NCBI GenBank assembly: GCA_030015575.1 | Contig: JASDDO010000026.1 | Span: 186,955,739 to 187,019,738 of the forward strand | From: Agapanthus africanus | Lineage: Eukaryota; Streptophyta; Magnoliopsida; Asparagales; Amaryllidaceae | Direction: 5' to 3' | DNA length: 64,000 bases | In this document: positions 46,700 to 60,534 of the stretch, in pieces | Layout of the letters: every line of letters starts with the position of its first letter | Position numbering within the stretch: the first letter of the stretch is position 1 | Notes under the pieces: generated by a model | What the model saw: the letters and a program-made list of their open reading frames with translations, nothing else | Told to the model about the DNA's origin: nothing | The model's database searches: none | Position numbers and translations under genes: made by a program

Positions 46700-49473
46700 T
46701 TGGATTTGAGAAAAGGAACCTCCTTTTATTAGATCTTGAGTTTTAATATATGTGTTTTTGGAGTTTTTGGAGAAAAGGGGTTCCTTTTCTTCTTTTCTTG
46801 GAGGGTAAGCAAAAAAATGGAGAATAAGAAAAGAGAAAATTACCTCAACATAGGTGGATGCTCAAAACCCTAAAAATATGTAAGGGAATGAAAATTGTTA
46901 TTAGTTCATCATACGGTTGGCTTTTATAGTCTTTACATTTTACGCTTAGCCCCCTGGGCTTTACAATTTTGGTTTTTTGCCCATTCTTTTACACTTTAAA
47001 TTTATATATTTATTTATTACATTTTCCTAATTTCTTAGCATGGGACGGCCCCATGCTTGGTCTTGGACCGGGTAAAGTTTGGACCGGTTAGGCTTGGGCT
47101 TAGGCCCGCTTGGCTTGGGTTCGGGCTTGGGTCCGGGCCCACCTTTTGAGTCTTGACTTTGACTTTTTGAATTTGACTTTTAACTTTTGACTTTTTGATT
47201 TTGGCAGTGGGGTGTAATTTTCAACCCCAATAGGTAGATCTTCCATGGAGAGGCCCATATCTGGATTGAAATCACCATTGTTAGTTTAAATTAGTTTGTG
47301 ATTAGTTTGGATGATTTAATCTAGTATCAGTATTTAGATAAGGTTTAGTATTATTTAGCTATATCTAGGCAGTTAGTATTGTTTACCTTGAAGTAGTATT
47401 TAATTTTAGATAAGATAGAATATTAGTTGTGATTATTTCTTTCTTATCTAGTTGATTATCAACATTGTATTTATTTAAGGAGGAAGAGAAAGAAATAAAA
47501 AGAAGCGAAAATTTTATCTTAATTAATCTTAGTTTTTAACACGATCCCAAGACCGACACTGAGATTTTAAACCTTGGTCATTATTGGAGTTTATTAAGCC
47601 TATTTATAGGTTAGTGGGTTAAATTATTCAAATATCTTACAACATGTATAAAATGCCACTCTAGACATCATTAATTACTAAAAAAATATGTCGAATGGTT
47701 TCCAGTTATTTTAACTATTCATTTAATATTTTTACCAATTATTAAACTTGGTTTTCTCAGACAATAAGGAGTCCGATATTTCCGATATATCGATACGAGA
47801 TGGCTGATATAGTGGCGATGGTCAATTCCGATCCCAAAATTGGCTAACCGATATTGGTGACACCGAGATTCTAAACCTTTGGCTGAGTCAATATCAAACT
47901 GCCAAATTGGAATGTCGAAAGACAATTTCTTGTTTCTTCTCTTTGATGGCTGTGATGATTTTCTAATCACTCTATCCACATTGTCGGAACAATGCAAATA
48001 TAAATCTTAGAAATCTCATGATTATGATGTGCAAATTTACTTAGGAAACCTGACCATTTGTAACCATTTGCGTGATTTTGAAATCTATTTTCATTATAAT
48101 TAGACACCGGAAAAAAAATAGCACCTCTTTAACTCGAGGTGGTGTTTACAACATACTGGCAAGAAAAAAATTGGAGCAGTATTCAACCCTATCATACAGA
48201 AAATATTTAGCGCAAACATGTGGCCTATGAAATTTATTTGATCAGATAAAGAATTTTTTAAATCAGATAGCGTTATAAGATTGTATCCGTTTTTCTGGCA
48301 TATCAATGAGACATTGCTCTCTGATTATAATCCAAATGTTATGGTAGGCTTTCAACTTTCAACAAATTTTGTTCCCTTTGTTCGCTCCAATGTAGATTTT
48401 TTTTTAATTTGTAATTCTAAGAATTTTAGTAGTTTTTTTGGTTATGTGCATACGCGCATTGCATTGCATATAACTATCACAAAGAAAAGTTTGAAAATAA
48501 CATAAAATATGAGGTTCAGAAGTGAGTGTACAGAAATATTGTTCTCAATCTAATATTGCTTTATGCATGTTATCTGCAGAAATCTGGAAGGAATCGAAGA
48601 CAGAATGGGATTCAGAGCTTCATCGTTTTGAGAATGTGGTGTTCTACAAATTTCATAGAAACGGAGTACAAGTTGTAGCTGCCAAATTTTTTTTTTCACT
48701 CCCTCATCACCGGCAATCGAAGAGAAAAATGGAAAAGGTTGACAATGTGTGTAATGAAAAGCCATACATGGTGGCAGAATTTTCTCAAAATACCAATACG
48801 CGAGCTCTGATTATTTAGGACTGTTAAATATCAAAAATGCTTTTCCTACCACAATTTGTCTACCCAAAAATTTACCAAACAAACAAACACCATAAGCCCA
48901 CATGTTTAAGATTCTCTGTTACATCTTTGTTACTAATACCATTACAAATGAGATTCTCTGTTACATCTTTATTACTAATACCATTAGTTTCGACCGAGCA
49001 CCTTCACTAAAAAGTTTTTTCTACGGTATGCGCATGATTGATCAATCACTGATTTTACTGAAGGAATTATGCAGAATATGATAATATCATGAGACAAATT
49101 ATAACAGAACAATAGATGTATCCATTTGTACTATTTCAGGAAATTAATTTGAGGAAAATCTCTCTTGCAAGGTTTCTCTACATGCCTTTCATTGTGCTCA
49201 CTAAATTAAGACCACCTATTACAACATAAATGAAATAAACATATTAACAAGAATCTACTTTGCAATCTTCCATTATACAAAATAGGCAATGCCACGGATG
49301 ACCCGGAGTCAATCAAACTGCCAAAATTCTACTGGAAAAGGCTCTCCATTAATCGGTACCTAACATCTAAACTTTGCATTTCTGCATGGTTGCTCCACCG
49401 ACACCAAAAGAAAGGCCGAGTGGCAGAGCATAAATCCCAAGTCTCTAACGAATCCCATGAGAACTATTTACAC
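46700..49473. other. Intergenic region 3' of the S1-domain gene
   Basis: No gene is supported. It includes a block of short 'cttggg(c/t)ttaggcccg' and 'tttgactttttga' repeats (about 47080-47210), two loosely similar copies of 'cgatcccaa...gagatt(t/c)taaacctt' (about 47541-47580 and 47836-47885), and a 42-bp tandem duplication (48909-48950 and 48951-48989). ORFs such as 48522-48818 show no recognisable domain. Sequence just below 49473 probably includes the gene's 3' UTR. Confidence 0.5.
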
Positions 49474-51704
49474 TTATGGAGTACCACCGTTGTCGACATT
49501 AGCATCCACCTCCTTATGTTGTTCAAATTTGAACCAACTCCAGTTAGAATAAAGTCTAGCCTCATCGTCAAATGGAAGCACATCTGTTGGACATGGATCC
49601 GATTTACGAGTCAACGAAACAACTGGCAGCCTTTGCTTGTACTTTTTTGCCATTTCTTCGGCTTCAGAGAACACTTTCTGATAACGAGAATCACAAAACG
49701 TTAACTTATGCAGTGATTTAAGAACAGATACAATCTCAGAAGAAACTAAATGGACCAACTTCAAAGAAATAAGTTACCTCTTTATCTGAAAGGAATAAGC
49801 CAGGTTCGCTTTCAAGATCTGCAGTGCTGCTCATCACATTATGCAGAAAATATTGTGAGGTATAGTACAGTTCATAATGCGTAATAGATATACTTTCAAC
49901 AATTACTTACACGAATTCTGAAAATCGATTGGGGACATGAAATGGGAAGATAAGCTTATGATGTGCTCACCTCAGAGAAATTTTGTCAGGAAACAGTGAT
50001 TTGACAACGAGAACTATCACCTTTTCATCCACTGCTAATACATCGCTTACAGATGGCACACGACCACGACTTATGTTTGAGATATGCAGCAATCCACTGC
50101 AAAATGAATTAGTTTCCAAAAGAAGATTTAATTATGCAGAAACTCGTCTGTAGATCTCAAATCTGCTCTTTGGACATTAACTGCAATTATTAGAGTTGTC
50201 ATCTGTACAAGATTCAAATTGTAATTGTATTATGATTGTGAAAAGCTTGCAATTGAATCAAAATTGTGATTCGAACTTGTGCGAGCATATATTATTGTTG
50301 TTAACAAATTGTTTTATTGGAACAGCTAAGCACACACAAAAATTTACCGACTTAGCCCAAATCAATTGAAAAAAAAGAAAAGGAAAAGAAAAGAAGTGAT
50401 ACAATAGAAATAAGTAATGGAGCAAAAATTACCAAGGTTACTATCCACAAACAATTTATGTATGAGTAAGCAGTCAACGTCTGATAAAGCAAAATGCAAT
50501 TCTTTATATAACAACCAACTTGCATTTCAGAAAGCAAAACAATAATCAGATTGTATTGATGGAACTGGGTCCTAACATATCCTTACCTTCTGTTAGTATC
50601 ACCAATCCTGACTTGGGCTCCATATGGAAAGATTTTGCGAACGGTCCCTTCTAAAAGAGTTCCTTCTTTCAAGTTTATCATATCCTACAATCATTAATTT
50701 ATAAGCTGAAATTCCAAAATGATATAACATAAAGCAGCTAATTTTAATGACTACTAATCAAGGCCAATATATTTGATAACATACTACAGAAGACATAAAT
50801 AGCTGCACTTTTCTTGTACCTGTCTACATGAAGCTTAGATATATAGCACGAAAAGAAATGTCACATGTTTAAGAAAGCCGACTAGCAGAGGTTAACCACA
50901 AAGTATGAACACAAAAAATTAATAAAGTATAATGAGCTTACCCAGGCCTCTTTCTCGCTAATTATCAAGTCATTAGTCGTTTCATCGATCCTTACTATGC
51001 TCACAACCAATTGGCGACCCACCTGCAACAGTAACCAATTCTATAAGCACACAGAGCCCACAGAGTAGTATACAGAGTACCTTGAAGATTATGCCGATTA
51101 AAAATTGCTAACCAATAAACCTTGACGATCATAGGCCATAATTTGAGGGTAACATAAGAAGGGATTTATCTTACATTTTCTTTCAAATCCATGAAACTGT
51201 TAACCCTATTCATCAACTCAGCTTTGGGAAGGAATGCTCGTAGACCCTGGAAAAGATAAATAAATAGTTACATGTGCTTTAAAGAGGAAGAAATCCTTTG
51301 GCATAACATACTGCCCTGTTGGTGATGATAGAAGCTTTTGAACATGCTCTATAACCTTTTAATTTAGTCCTTTTTAATCCTACCGCCCTGTTGGTGATGA
51401 TAGAAGCTTTTGAACATGCTCTATAACCTTTTAATTTAGTCCTTTTTAATCCTTTCGAGGGGTGAATACTTTGATGATGCTTCATGCACAACTCTACAAT
51501 TTGTATTTCGTACCATCCACATTTCATGCACTCAATGAAATGTTATATTGACTAAGGTCACTATAAGCAAAAGAAAGAGACGAGAATTGAATATTCTTGT
51601 TGTAAAAGACAATACACAAAGAATGTCACCTCTATTCTTGTTAGAAGCCCACCAGTATTCCACTCGAAAATTTTAACCTCGATGGGCTCATTAAGCTGCA
51701 TTAT
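49474..51704 (-). CDS. S1-domain chloroplast RNA-binding protein, PDE338/RLSB-like (3' exons only)
   Basis: Seven exons join in frame with GT-AG introns: 51704-51630, 51246-51175, 51022-50942, 50684-50587, 50096-49971, 49826-49778 and 49677-49474 (stop). The joined product has an S1-like segment (EPIEVKIFEWNTGG..., GLRAFLPKAEL, VGRQLVVSIVRID) and a full S1 domain (NLKEGTLLEGTV-RKIFPYGAQVRIG, GLLHISNISRGRV). The C-terminal tail is acidic and aromatic (RLYSNWSWFKFEQ). This matches my recollection of plant PDE338/RLSB proteins, plastid S1 proteins that bind transcripts such as rbcL. The transit peptide and N-terminal exons are missing because the upstream intron holds element F and leaves the window. 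Splice phases are consistent throughout. No lesion is seen in these exons. Confidence 0.8.
51313..51452. repeat. 72-bp tandem duplication in an intron
   Basis: The unit starting 'gccctgttggtgatgatagaag' at 51313 repeats at 51385, nearly perfectly over about 68 bp. It lies in the intron between exons 51630-51704 and 51175-51246 and does not touch the splice sites. Confidence 0.85.
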
Positions 51705-51723
51705 CTGTTGGCAAAGAAACACA

Positions 51724-52375
51724 TGTTGAGAACAAGTTGATCCACGGAACAATACTCGCGACAAACCCATCACGCAATAATCAACCACGCAATTAACGAA
51801 ATACAAATTAATAAATGCGAGAATAAATAAGAAATCAAAACGCAAACAAGAGAGTATTTGTTAACAAGGTTTACCTACTGTATGGCTAGTCCCCCAGCAG
51901 AGCGGAATTTGCAAACGTCCAACGTTCCTCGAATCAATTACAAGCATGAGCAACCCTAGGAGATTTCTCTCAAATCTTTTTAAATCTCACAAACCCTAAC
52001 CGTCACCCTCTTAATACAATGATCTCTCTACTGATTAATTTTGGCAGCATAGAATACATATGAGAAGTCCCATTTTATAGACAAGCCCTAATCCTATAAA
52101 AAAAACAAGAGATAAATCTAAATTTACCAAATCAGATTCGCAGCAGATTTGTCGTCCTTGTTCAGACGTCTGTCGTGTCCCCTGACACGTTTGTTCTAAA
52201 GTCTCGGGTTAGGCTTCATTTGCCTCACCAGACATCTGAACTACACTTGATCAGACGTCTGGCCTTCAGTCTCGGGTTAGGGATTGATATTCTGCAAACG
52301 TCTGCTGTGCTGGCTTTCAGTCGTCTACCGTTACTCTGTATTTCTAACCTGATGCATTCTTCACAATTTCTAACA
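51724..52375 (-). repeat. F 3' LTR
   Basis: This runs TGTTGAGAACAAGTTGATCC to TTTCTAACA, homologous to 63060-63795 but shorter because of missing CAGACGTCTG repeats. TATAAAA is at 52073-52079 (minus). CAGACGTCTG lies at 52163-52172 and 52252-52261, with variants at 52229-52238 and 52295-52304. The PPT follows at 52376-52391 (minus sense ...cttcaagtgggagat). Confidence 0.85.
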
Positions 52376-53465
52376 ATCTCCCACTTGAAGATGCTTCAGC
52401 CTTGATTCCCAACGCTAGTGGACTTTACATGACTTCGCTCTACTTTCTCCTCATCAGATTTTCATGGCGAGCTTCACCAAATCGCAACAGAGTCCATCCT
52501 GTCTCTATCTACAACTTTGGTGAAGATATCCGCCAGATTCTTTTCTCCCGCGATCTTTTGCTTCTTCTATCGTAATACGAATGAAATGATAACGCACCTT
52601 GATGTGCTTCGTCCAAGAGTGATGTGTCGTGTTTTTCGCCAAATGTATCGCATTTTGGCTGTCGCTCCACAAGGTATTGAAATCTTGCTTCTTGCCCAAT
52701 TCTTTAAGTAACCCTTATAACCATACCATCTCCTAGCCGGATTCCGTGATTGTCACGTGTTCAGCTTCCATAGTCGACAATACCACCGCCTTTTGCAATT
52801 TTGAGACCTAACCCACCGTTGTCCCCCAACAGTAAACACGTACCCCGTTGTGCTCTTCCCGCTATCTCGATCACCCGAGTAGTTCACATCAACGTAACCT
52901 TACATCTTTAGAGTCACCCCCGAAACATAAACAGTGATTTGACGTACCCTTTAGATATCTCAACATCCACTTCGCCGCATTCCAATACTCCTTACCTGGG
53001 TTTTACATATACCTTTTAACAACTCCCACTGCATGTATAATATCATGTCTCGTACTCACCATCGCATCTATCAAACTCCCCACCACAAATGCATAAGACA
53101 CGCTCACCATCTCATTTTTCTGCTCTTGAATTGTCGGGCACAACTCCTTACTGAGTTTGAAATGCTTCGCTAAGAGCGAACTCACCGGTTTTGACTTGTC
53201 CATGATAAACCGCTTCAAAACCTTCTCGATGTAATCCCTTTATGATAACAGTTTTCGCTGTTTCCTATCTCTCACGATTTTCATGCCTAAAATTTGCTTT
53301 GCCGCTCTCAAATCCTTCATGAAGAATTTTGTCATCTTCTTCAAATTTTGAATCTTTTCGAAATTCGGACCCTTTACAAGCATATCATCAACGAATAGTG
53401 ATAGAATAATAAAGTCGCCGTTCTTAAAAGTGTAGGGATATTCAGCACGACAGCAAGGTTTCGGA
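52376..53465 (-). pseudogene. F RT and RNase H remnant
   Basis: Disconnected minus-strand frames give copia RNase H (LWSDSQNAIHLAKN..., HIKVRYHFIR), the connecting region (LSKELCPT..., YAFVVGSLIDAMVSTRHDIIHAVGVV) and the end of RT with FVDDMLV near 53385-53410. The order from right to left is RT then RNase H then PPT, as expected. Many stops and frameshifts show it is dead. The right end is lost at the E4 junction near 53465. Confidence 0.75.
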
Positions 53466-55610
53466 AGGTATCGTCCATGTCATTTTCAAAAAATTACCAT
53501 GCTAAACAACCCTATCCCTAGAATCTTAACTAGAGAATAAAACAATACAACATGTAAACAATTTTACATCTAAGTGAATGAGGAATACAATCTTTGTAGA
53601 CCGGTCCTTCACTTCTAAAACTCCGTGTAGTAGTCCCTTCGCTCTAGTAGTGAACACCCGAACTCTAGTAAGGGTTCACATGAAGAAATGAACAAGTTTG
53701 CTCGAAGTTTTCGAGGCTGAAGACGATCTACGTCGAGGAGACTCAAGCTCATGCTACCTCTTCACTAATATGGAATTAGTAAAGCAAACACCCTAAACTA
53801 AATGGCTAATATAGTAGAGGATGATGAAGTAGGAATTTTGCTCACTTTAGAAATATTTTTCTCACTCATTTTCTTCACCTCCCAAAAAGCTAGTGAGCTT
53901 GAGGAAGGAGATGAAGAAGAAGCAGCCATGGAAAAATCTCAAGTGTTATGGCAACCATGGGTGAGTTAATATCATATACTAACCCTTGTAAAGACTTAAC
54001 CATGGCTTAGGATAATGGTTGGATTAACAAATATCTCAAGTAAAACAAATTTGTGGACTAACTCAATGGACACAACAAGCTTCTCCAAGCTTCTGTTCAT
54101 GACAAATTTCCAACCAATTTTTGATTTACTTTGATAAATAAAAACCCTAAGATTATCATTCATAAGTATGGTGTGAGTCTCATACACCCATGTCACATGT
54201 ATCATCAAGCATGACACAAAAAATATACATTAATATATATCACATATATACTAAATGCACACAAGTGAGAAAAAGAAATCTTAAGTGAGCTAATATTAGT
54301 TAATGTAAATTAATATATGAAATATATAATTATACATTAAATTATTAAATCAACACTTGATTTAATAATCCGGCTATATCACATGCAACCGACTAATTTC
54401 AATCGTATCAACTTATCGAATCAACACTTGATCCGATAACCCGGCTATATCACATATAATCGACCGATATCACATATCACGAGAATAGAATACGGTATCA
54501 CATACGCGCATTAATCTCGGTCCCGCACATATCACATATGTGCTCCTACTTCGTTTCACATGAAGCAGGAAACCTCTGTGTAGGACTCTAAAGACTCGTC
54601 AATACGCCGACACTAGGTGATGATCATATCAAACACCCACAAGCCGCAAGCGGTCTGCTAAACGTAACGACCACCCGGGTATTGAGCGATCAGAAGATTA
54701 ACAAGCAAGTATGCTCATACTCCTGCGAATCCAATAAGTAACACTATCGTACAGTCTGGTATCTTCGTCTGATATGTCGCATATCACAGCCTGGTGGTGG
54801 TATAACGTCAGACCCCAATAGCCTAGTAAGTCATGCCGATGTGAGGCTCATAACGGTTCGAGAAACTACTGATAACACTTATCAGTAGTTCTCAGCAACC
54901 ATGGCCAAGAATTTCCTGTTATGGCCAATTGAGCATAGCGCAACATCAACCCCCAATACCGGAAGAGACGAAATCCCCTTCTATCGCTCATTGCCTCCAT
55001 GTGACTCGGGACTGTACCCAAAAACCACCGTTTTGCACGATCTCTTGAACGTGGTAAGGTGGAAATCAAAGCACAGTGGGAATCACACAAGACTCTATGA
55101 CGATCTCAGGTCGACAGACTAACCTGTACCAGTGTCACCAGAGAACTGCTATCTGACGATGAGTATAATACCATCTAGGAGTTCTCGACGAGTCCATCCA
55201 GTATACCCTGTCTCCACTGAGCACCCGTATACCATCTCTGATGTCAAACACCAATGGATATGGGATCATCCATCACCCATCACATGGGTCGAGAAGCGTA
55301 TACGCTAGTCTACTCTGGAATATCGATGCCCCGTCTCGATACTCCCACGACTAGGAACATTTGAAGGATGTACTTACCGACTACCTCTGTCCCACTAGTA
55401 TGATCTGCATCATAATCCTGATAGTCAAGTACTCATCCTAAGGGCTTTATCAACATGTAATAGAGAGACAATAAGTGTACATGTTAAGATAAAGAGCAAC
55501 CAGATAGCATACTATCATGTCGAGCAAGAAAGTCCTCCCTATATCTGTCCAAGCATCCACTATAATATACATTACATGTATAATAATGGCATCTGGGGCA
55601 TTCATATAAC
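53465..55610 (-). repeat. E4 3' LTR
   Basis: This is homologous over about 2.1 kb to the E1/E2 LTRs (for example the 'ctctgtgtaggactctaaagactcg' block near 54575 and the 'atggatatgggatcatccat' block near 55255). It ends at the PPT/RNase H junction near 55611, where the TGTT start has decayed to AGTT. The left boundary is approximate. Confidence 0.7.
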
Positions 55611-58500
55611 TATCTCCCACTTGCACTAAGGCCATTCGTTGTAGTATCTCATACCCAACGCCCCATAAAAGTCTCTCGGGAAAGGCCTCTGTGAGTAGAT
55701 CCACGGTGTTATCCTTCGCGCTAACTCTCCTAACCTCGATCTCTTGGAGATCAACCATCTCCCAGATCAGGTGATACTGTCCTCAGAATATGTCTGGATC
55801 GCTGATGGGACCAGTGTTCCTAGGCCAAACCCACAACTCCATTGTTGTCACAATAACAGTTATTGGACGCTCAATGATAGGAACCATGTTCATCTCATGA
55901 ACAAGAAATATCCAGACATCCACTTCGGTAGCATCGTTGGTAGCGATGTATTCAGCTTTTATCGTCTAGTATGCCATGGTATCTACCTTGGAACTCTTCC
56001 AACATACCGTCCCTCCACTGAGGATAAAGACAAAGCCCGTGACTGACTTTCAGTCGTCCTTATCACTCTGGGAGCTGGAACCAAGAACATTCATTTAGTG
56101 CTTCTCAAGTACTTAATAATGTCCTCCACAGTTGTCCAATGATTCTCCTAAGATCCGATTAATTTCTAATCGCTACACCTAGTGAGTCATCTACATCTGG
56201 TTTGGTACATAATATCGCACACATGATAAAGCCTACTGCCGAAGCATAGGACATCCCTTGCACGCGAGCTCTCTCCAAATCGGTCTTGGAAGACATCATT
56301 TTGGAGAGAGATTCCTGAGTAAGTGGGCGAACCACCACGCTTAGAATCTTCCATACTAAATCCTTTAGTATGATGTTAATGTACCTGAATTTGGGACACT
56401 CCCAACATCCACTTAGATCTATCATCATAGATCATTATCCACAAGATGTAGTAGGTATCATCCAGATCTTCTATGGAGAATCCTCATGATAAGAGAAGCT
56501 TGACCGAGTGTAGCATAGGAAACCATTTCCTATCAAGAGTATGCCATCTACGTACAATACGTGGAAGACAACCTTACTCTCTACAGCCTTCCTGTATATA
56601 CAAGCTTCATCTACCTTTTTGATGAAGTCAAACTCTTTGACTGCCATATCAAAACAGATGTTCCAACTCCACGATGCGTGCATTGATCCCGATGGACTTA
56701 AGCATAGCATCCAGCCTTTTCACAGAGTCCCCACTCGTAATGGCCTGCCTGAACCTAATTGGGTCATCATATACCGTCACCGAGGAAACCGTAGTATCTC
56801 TCAGGTGGATGAGGAACCCTACCAGATTCGCGGAGAGGCCAAGGCTCGTTGGGGACTATTGAATCTTTTGGTTTTACCAAATCATTAGCTGTTAGTTTGT
56901 CCAGCTGGAACTCCTTCCAGTTCTACCTCATGGCCACTAATTTCTTCATAAGAAATTCATTTTTCTAAAAAGGTGGCATGCTGAGAAACAAAATACATTT
57001 TGCTCCTCAGTGTGGTAGAAGATGTTCCCACACAAATGATTGGGATATCCTAACAAACTTATATAGAACTGATCTTGCCTCGAACTTGTCCGGATTTTGC
57101 TTTTCAACATAGGCTGGACAACCCAATATTTTAACTCATTTAAGACATGGTCTCTTCCAATTCCATATCTCATATAGAGTGGTAGGCACTGATTTGAATA
57201 GAACCCCATTCAATAGGTATACAACTTCTCAAGTGCATAACTCCAAAAGGAAACAGGTAACTCAGCAGTACTCATCATAGAGCGCGCCATATCTCATAGG
57301 TATGCAACTTCTCAAGTGTATAACTCCAAAAGAAAACAGGTAACTCAGCAGTACTCATCATAGAGCGCGCCATATCTCATAGGGTGCGATACCTCCGTCC
57401 CGATATACCGTTGTGATGTGGTGTATACGAAGGAAAGCTGAGAAAGAATCCTATTCTCTGTTTAGAAAATCCAGGAACTTCATGCCCAAGTATTCTCCTC
57501 TTCGATCATATCGAAAGACCTTAATACTTCTACCCGTTTGGTTCTTAACTTCAAGCTTATATTCCTTGAATTTCTCAAAAGTTTCAGACTTGTGTTTCAA
57601 CAGAAACATATGTCCGAATTTTGAGAGATGATCAGTGAATATAATGAAGTACGAAGAACCAACATTGGCATTTGTAGACATTGGACCGTATACATCATCA
57701 TGTATCTGTCCCAAGAGTTCAGTAACTCTTTCTCTGTTTCCAGTAAACGGAGTATTGATCACTTTACCTTTGAGACAAGACTGGCAAGTATCATAAGATG
57801 AAAATTCGAGCAGATTCTCATATTCATCCTTATGTAACTTAGCTGGTCGTGTCGCATTGATATGATCTAGTCTACAATGCTACAAGAAGGATTCGTTCAT
57901 TTCTGAACTACTCCTCTTGTGTGTGTTCTAGATACTTTGAACTGTGGTTTGATTTAGAACATATATGCCATTTCATAACGTGCCTGATCCAATCAACTCT
58001 TGATTAAGAAAAATGTTCACAACATTATCCCGCAATACAAAATTATATCCTTCTTTAACTTAATAAAGAATCTGATGTAATGATGTATATCAGGTTCGGT
58101 ATGTAATAACATTCGTTCAGAATCAATGTATTTACCATTTGATAATACAAGGTGATATTTGCTAACTGACTTGGCTGCAACAATTACACCATTCTTTAAC
58201 ATTTAGATATATATCACCCTATCTCAGTTCTCTAAATTTCTGTAGCCCATATAACAGATTACATATATAGGATCCTGATCCGGTATCTTATACCTAGGAC
58301 GTAGAGGATACTGAGAAACAGTTCTCGATAACAAACACACCCGAAGAAGATGCATCAACATGCACATTCCTCGAATGGATGTCAAAGGAATCCGGATATT
58401 CCCCTATTTCCTGCTCGGACTTATAACAGTTATAAGATAGAGTGGAACAAACATTCCCCAGCTCAATATAATAAGCAGGTTAATTCAATGCATCCATATT
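55611..58500 (-). pseudogene. E4 pol remnant (PR-INT-RT-RH)
   Basis: Broken minus-strand frames match E2 pol in order: a protease region near 58150-58300; integrase (about 57451-57762, HDDVYGPM...SSYFIIFTDH...DRRGEYLG); RT (about 56471-56710, including LYVDGILLIGN, so the second catalytic Asp of YVDD is Gly); and RNase H (about 55640-56050). An 83-bp tandem duplication lies at 57214-57296/57297-57379. Many stops and frameshifts are present. No gag sequence is found. Confidence 0.75.
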
Positions 58501-60534
58501 TTTATCTTGATTAAGGCATGACATGATCGCTACCAGAAGAGAGATAAGAAAACACTCAGCGTATGCTCTTGCAAGATCAGATTGGTTATTATTTTATCTA
58601 ATCAGGATGGTTCCAACTGTTTTTATCAAATCTTCCTTCAAACCCTAAAAGGTAAGACTAGCTGAGATTAATTACACGCTACAAGTTCGCCAATCTTTCG
58701 GCCAGATCAGTGTCGGTACTTTGAGGGAGGTTTCTCGTGCTTTCGCACGGACCTAATTAAAATAAACCTCGTTTTCCCAGGAGCGTAACCCCGTTAACAC
58801 CTTTCTAGACACCTACTTGATCGGCTAATTGTAATGTGCAAAACTCTCCCAGGAGTAACTCTTACTTGCAGTGGGTATCGGGATCCAACTATCTCATAGA
58901 AGGTATGCAATCTCATTGCAAATTTCAACACTTGAAATTCCCGATAATATTTTGCCCCGAGCTTCCTATGACCTTGACGGAGGTCAACAAACCATAGGCT
59001 GCTAGTCAAATTCAACCCGTACATTTCATGATTGAATTAAACCCACCCGCACGACCCTTGACGGAGGTCAACAAGGCTGCACGACTACCCTAATCCAATC
59101 GCATCATATGCTTTAGCAGATAGCACTAATCAGCTGCCACACACTACGCCTTGACGAAGGTCAACAAACGCAGTACGAATACTAAATACTACTTATCTGA
59201 AATGACGGAGGGCTACGACAGATGTTTAAGAAAATTTAAAAACATTTTGCGTAATGAACTTGATATCGTTGTAGAATCGAGTGATTTTGAAAATGAGTGT
59301 TTTTTTAGTCTTTTACTAGTTTTGCTAAAGAGGCCACCCCCGGTGAAGGGATCTCGGCCTTTCCTCATCGAATGAGGTGCTGGATATTTCACAAATACCT
59401 CTATGCAAAGCATGAACTAAAAAAGCAATCAAAAGTCAAAACCGAGTAGGTTGTAGCATCTGCCAGTTTCGCTAAAGAGGTCACTCCCGGTGAAGGGATC
59501 TCGGCTCTTTCCTTATCGAATAAGGTGCTGGATATTCTACAAGAAATACCGCTATGCAAAGCAAGAACTAGAACTGCCAGTTTTTAAAACAAGATTCTGC
59601 AACATTTTTAGGTTTCTTTTATTTCATTAATCTCATTAATGAAGTCCCAACATATATGCTTCATAAGCATCACATAAGAAACGAAAGCATTAATATTTAT
59701 TATATCTCATATATATAATATAAGCAATCGTCTCAACATATCAAGTGATCGCATCACAGAATATCAGCAGCAGAAGAACACATGAAATATTGGATATACT
59801 ATGAATTCCGTGTTTTAAATTAAGCCAGTATAAAACACGGATTCCACGGTCGCGATGAATAGCCAAACCCAAATCCCTAGACCACTACGAGAGCGGCAAG
59901 CAACCCTCCCAATTCCAGAGTTAGGAGACCTGGTCTCGACTCCTCGAGATGGTCTCCCACTGGACTCTAGAACCCGGTTACTTGTGCTCTCCTCCTTGGG
60001 TCTATCCTAATGCGGAAAAGTAAATAATATACATCAATGGTGACATCATCCTCAACCCGGAAATACCCCCAAAAAAGAATATTACATAAAGCTTTTACAT
60101 GAATGAAAATGAAAAAACTCTCATCTCACATAAAAAAAACCCGGCTATTCAAAACACGACAATCCAATATAACATATCACAGCAACACATAACATCAACG
60201 TAAATAAATATGCTTAACCAATTGTCGTTGACGTATAACAATGAAACCGGCGATACACCACATATTACACTTACGGTCGCAGAAAAAAAGTGAAAAACTA
60301 CAACAATTGGAATCCGCAACCATCTTAGACATCATAAACCCAATGTATCACATACTTTGGATTTCATGCCTAACCAAATGAATTCCTTAGACATCACATG
60401 CCTAACAATTATAAACCCCGCATTTTAGTCTCGATATTGAAAACACTTTTCAATAACCAGTCGGGTAATTCAACAAGATTCACGACAACCTGATCGAATG
60501 CTTGTCAGAAACTTTAGTAGACGGCCGCACCCCT
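58501..60534 (-). other. E4 5' leader with stem-tetraloops and duplicated module
   Basis: No gene is present. On the minus strand hairpins TTGAC-CTCC-GTCAA lie at 58974-58987 and 59058-59071, and TTGAC-CTTC-GTCAA at 59151-59164. The first is enclosed by CCTATG/CATAGG exactly as in E1. The two-copy module of about 145 bp is at about 59330-59420 and 59470-59570. A PBS next to the LTR is no longer recognisable. Confidence 0.65.

Noticed and set aside
46479..46709. 76-codon ORF
   Set aside because: It runs through both foldback repeats; the coding look is a product of the inverted repeats.
48522..48818. 98-codon ORF near the 3' side of the S1-domain gene
   Set aside because: No domain, no splice context and AT-rich composition; not separable from chance.
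51279..51527. 82-codon ORF with a 24-residue repeat
   Set aside because: The repeat is the translation of an intronic 72-bp tandem duplication, not a repeat protein.
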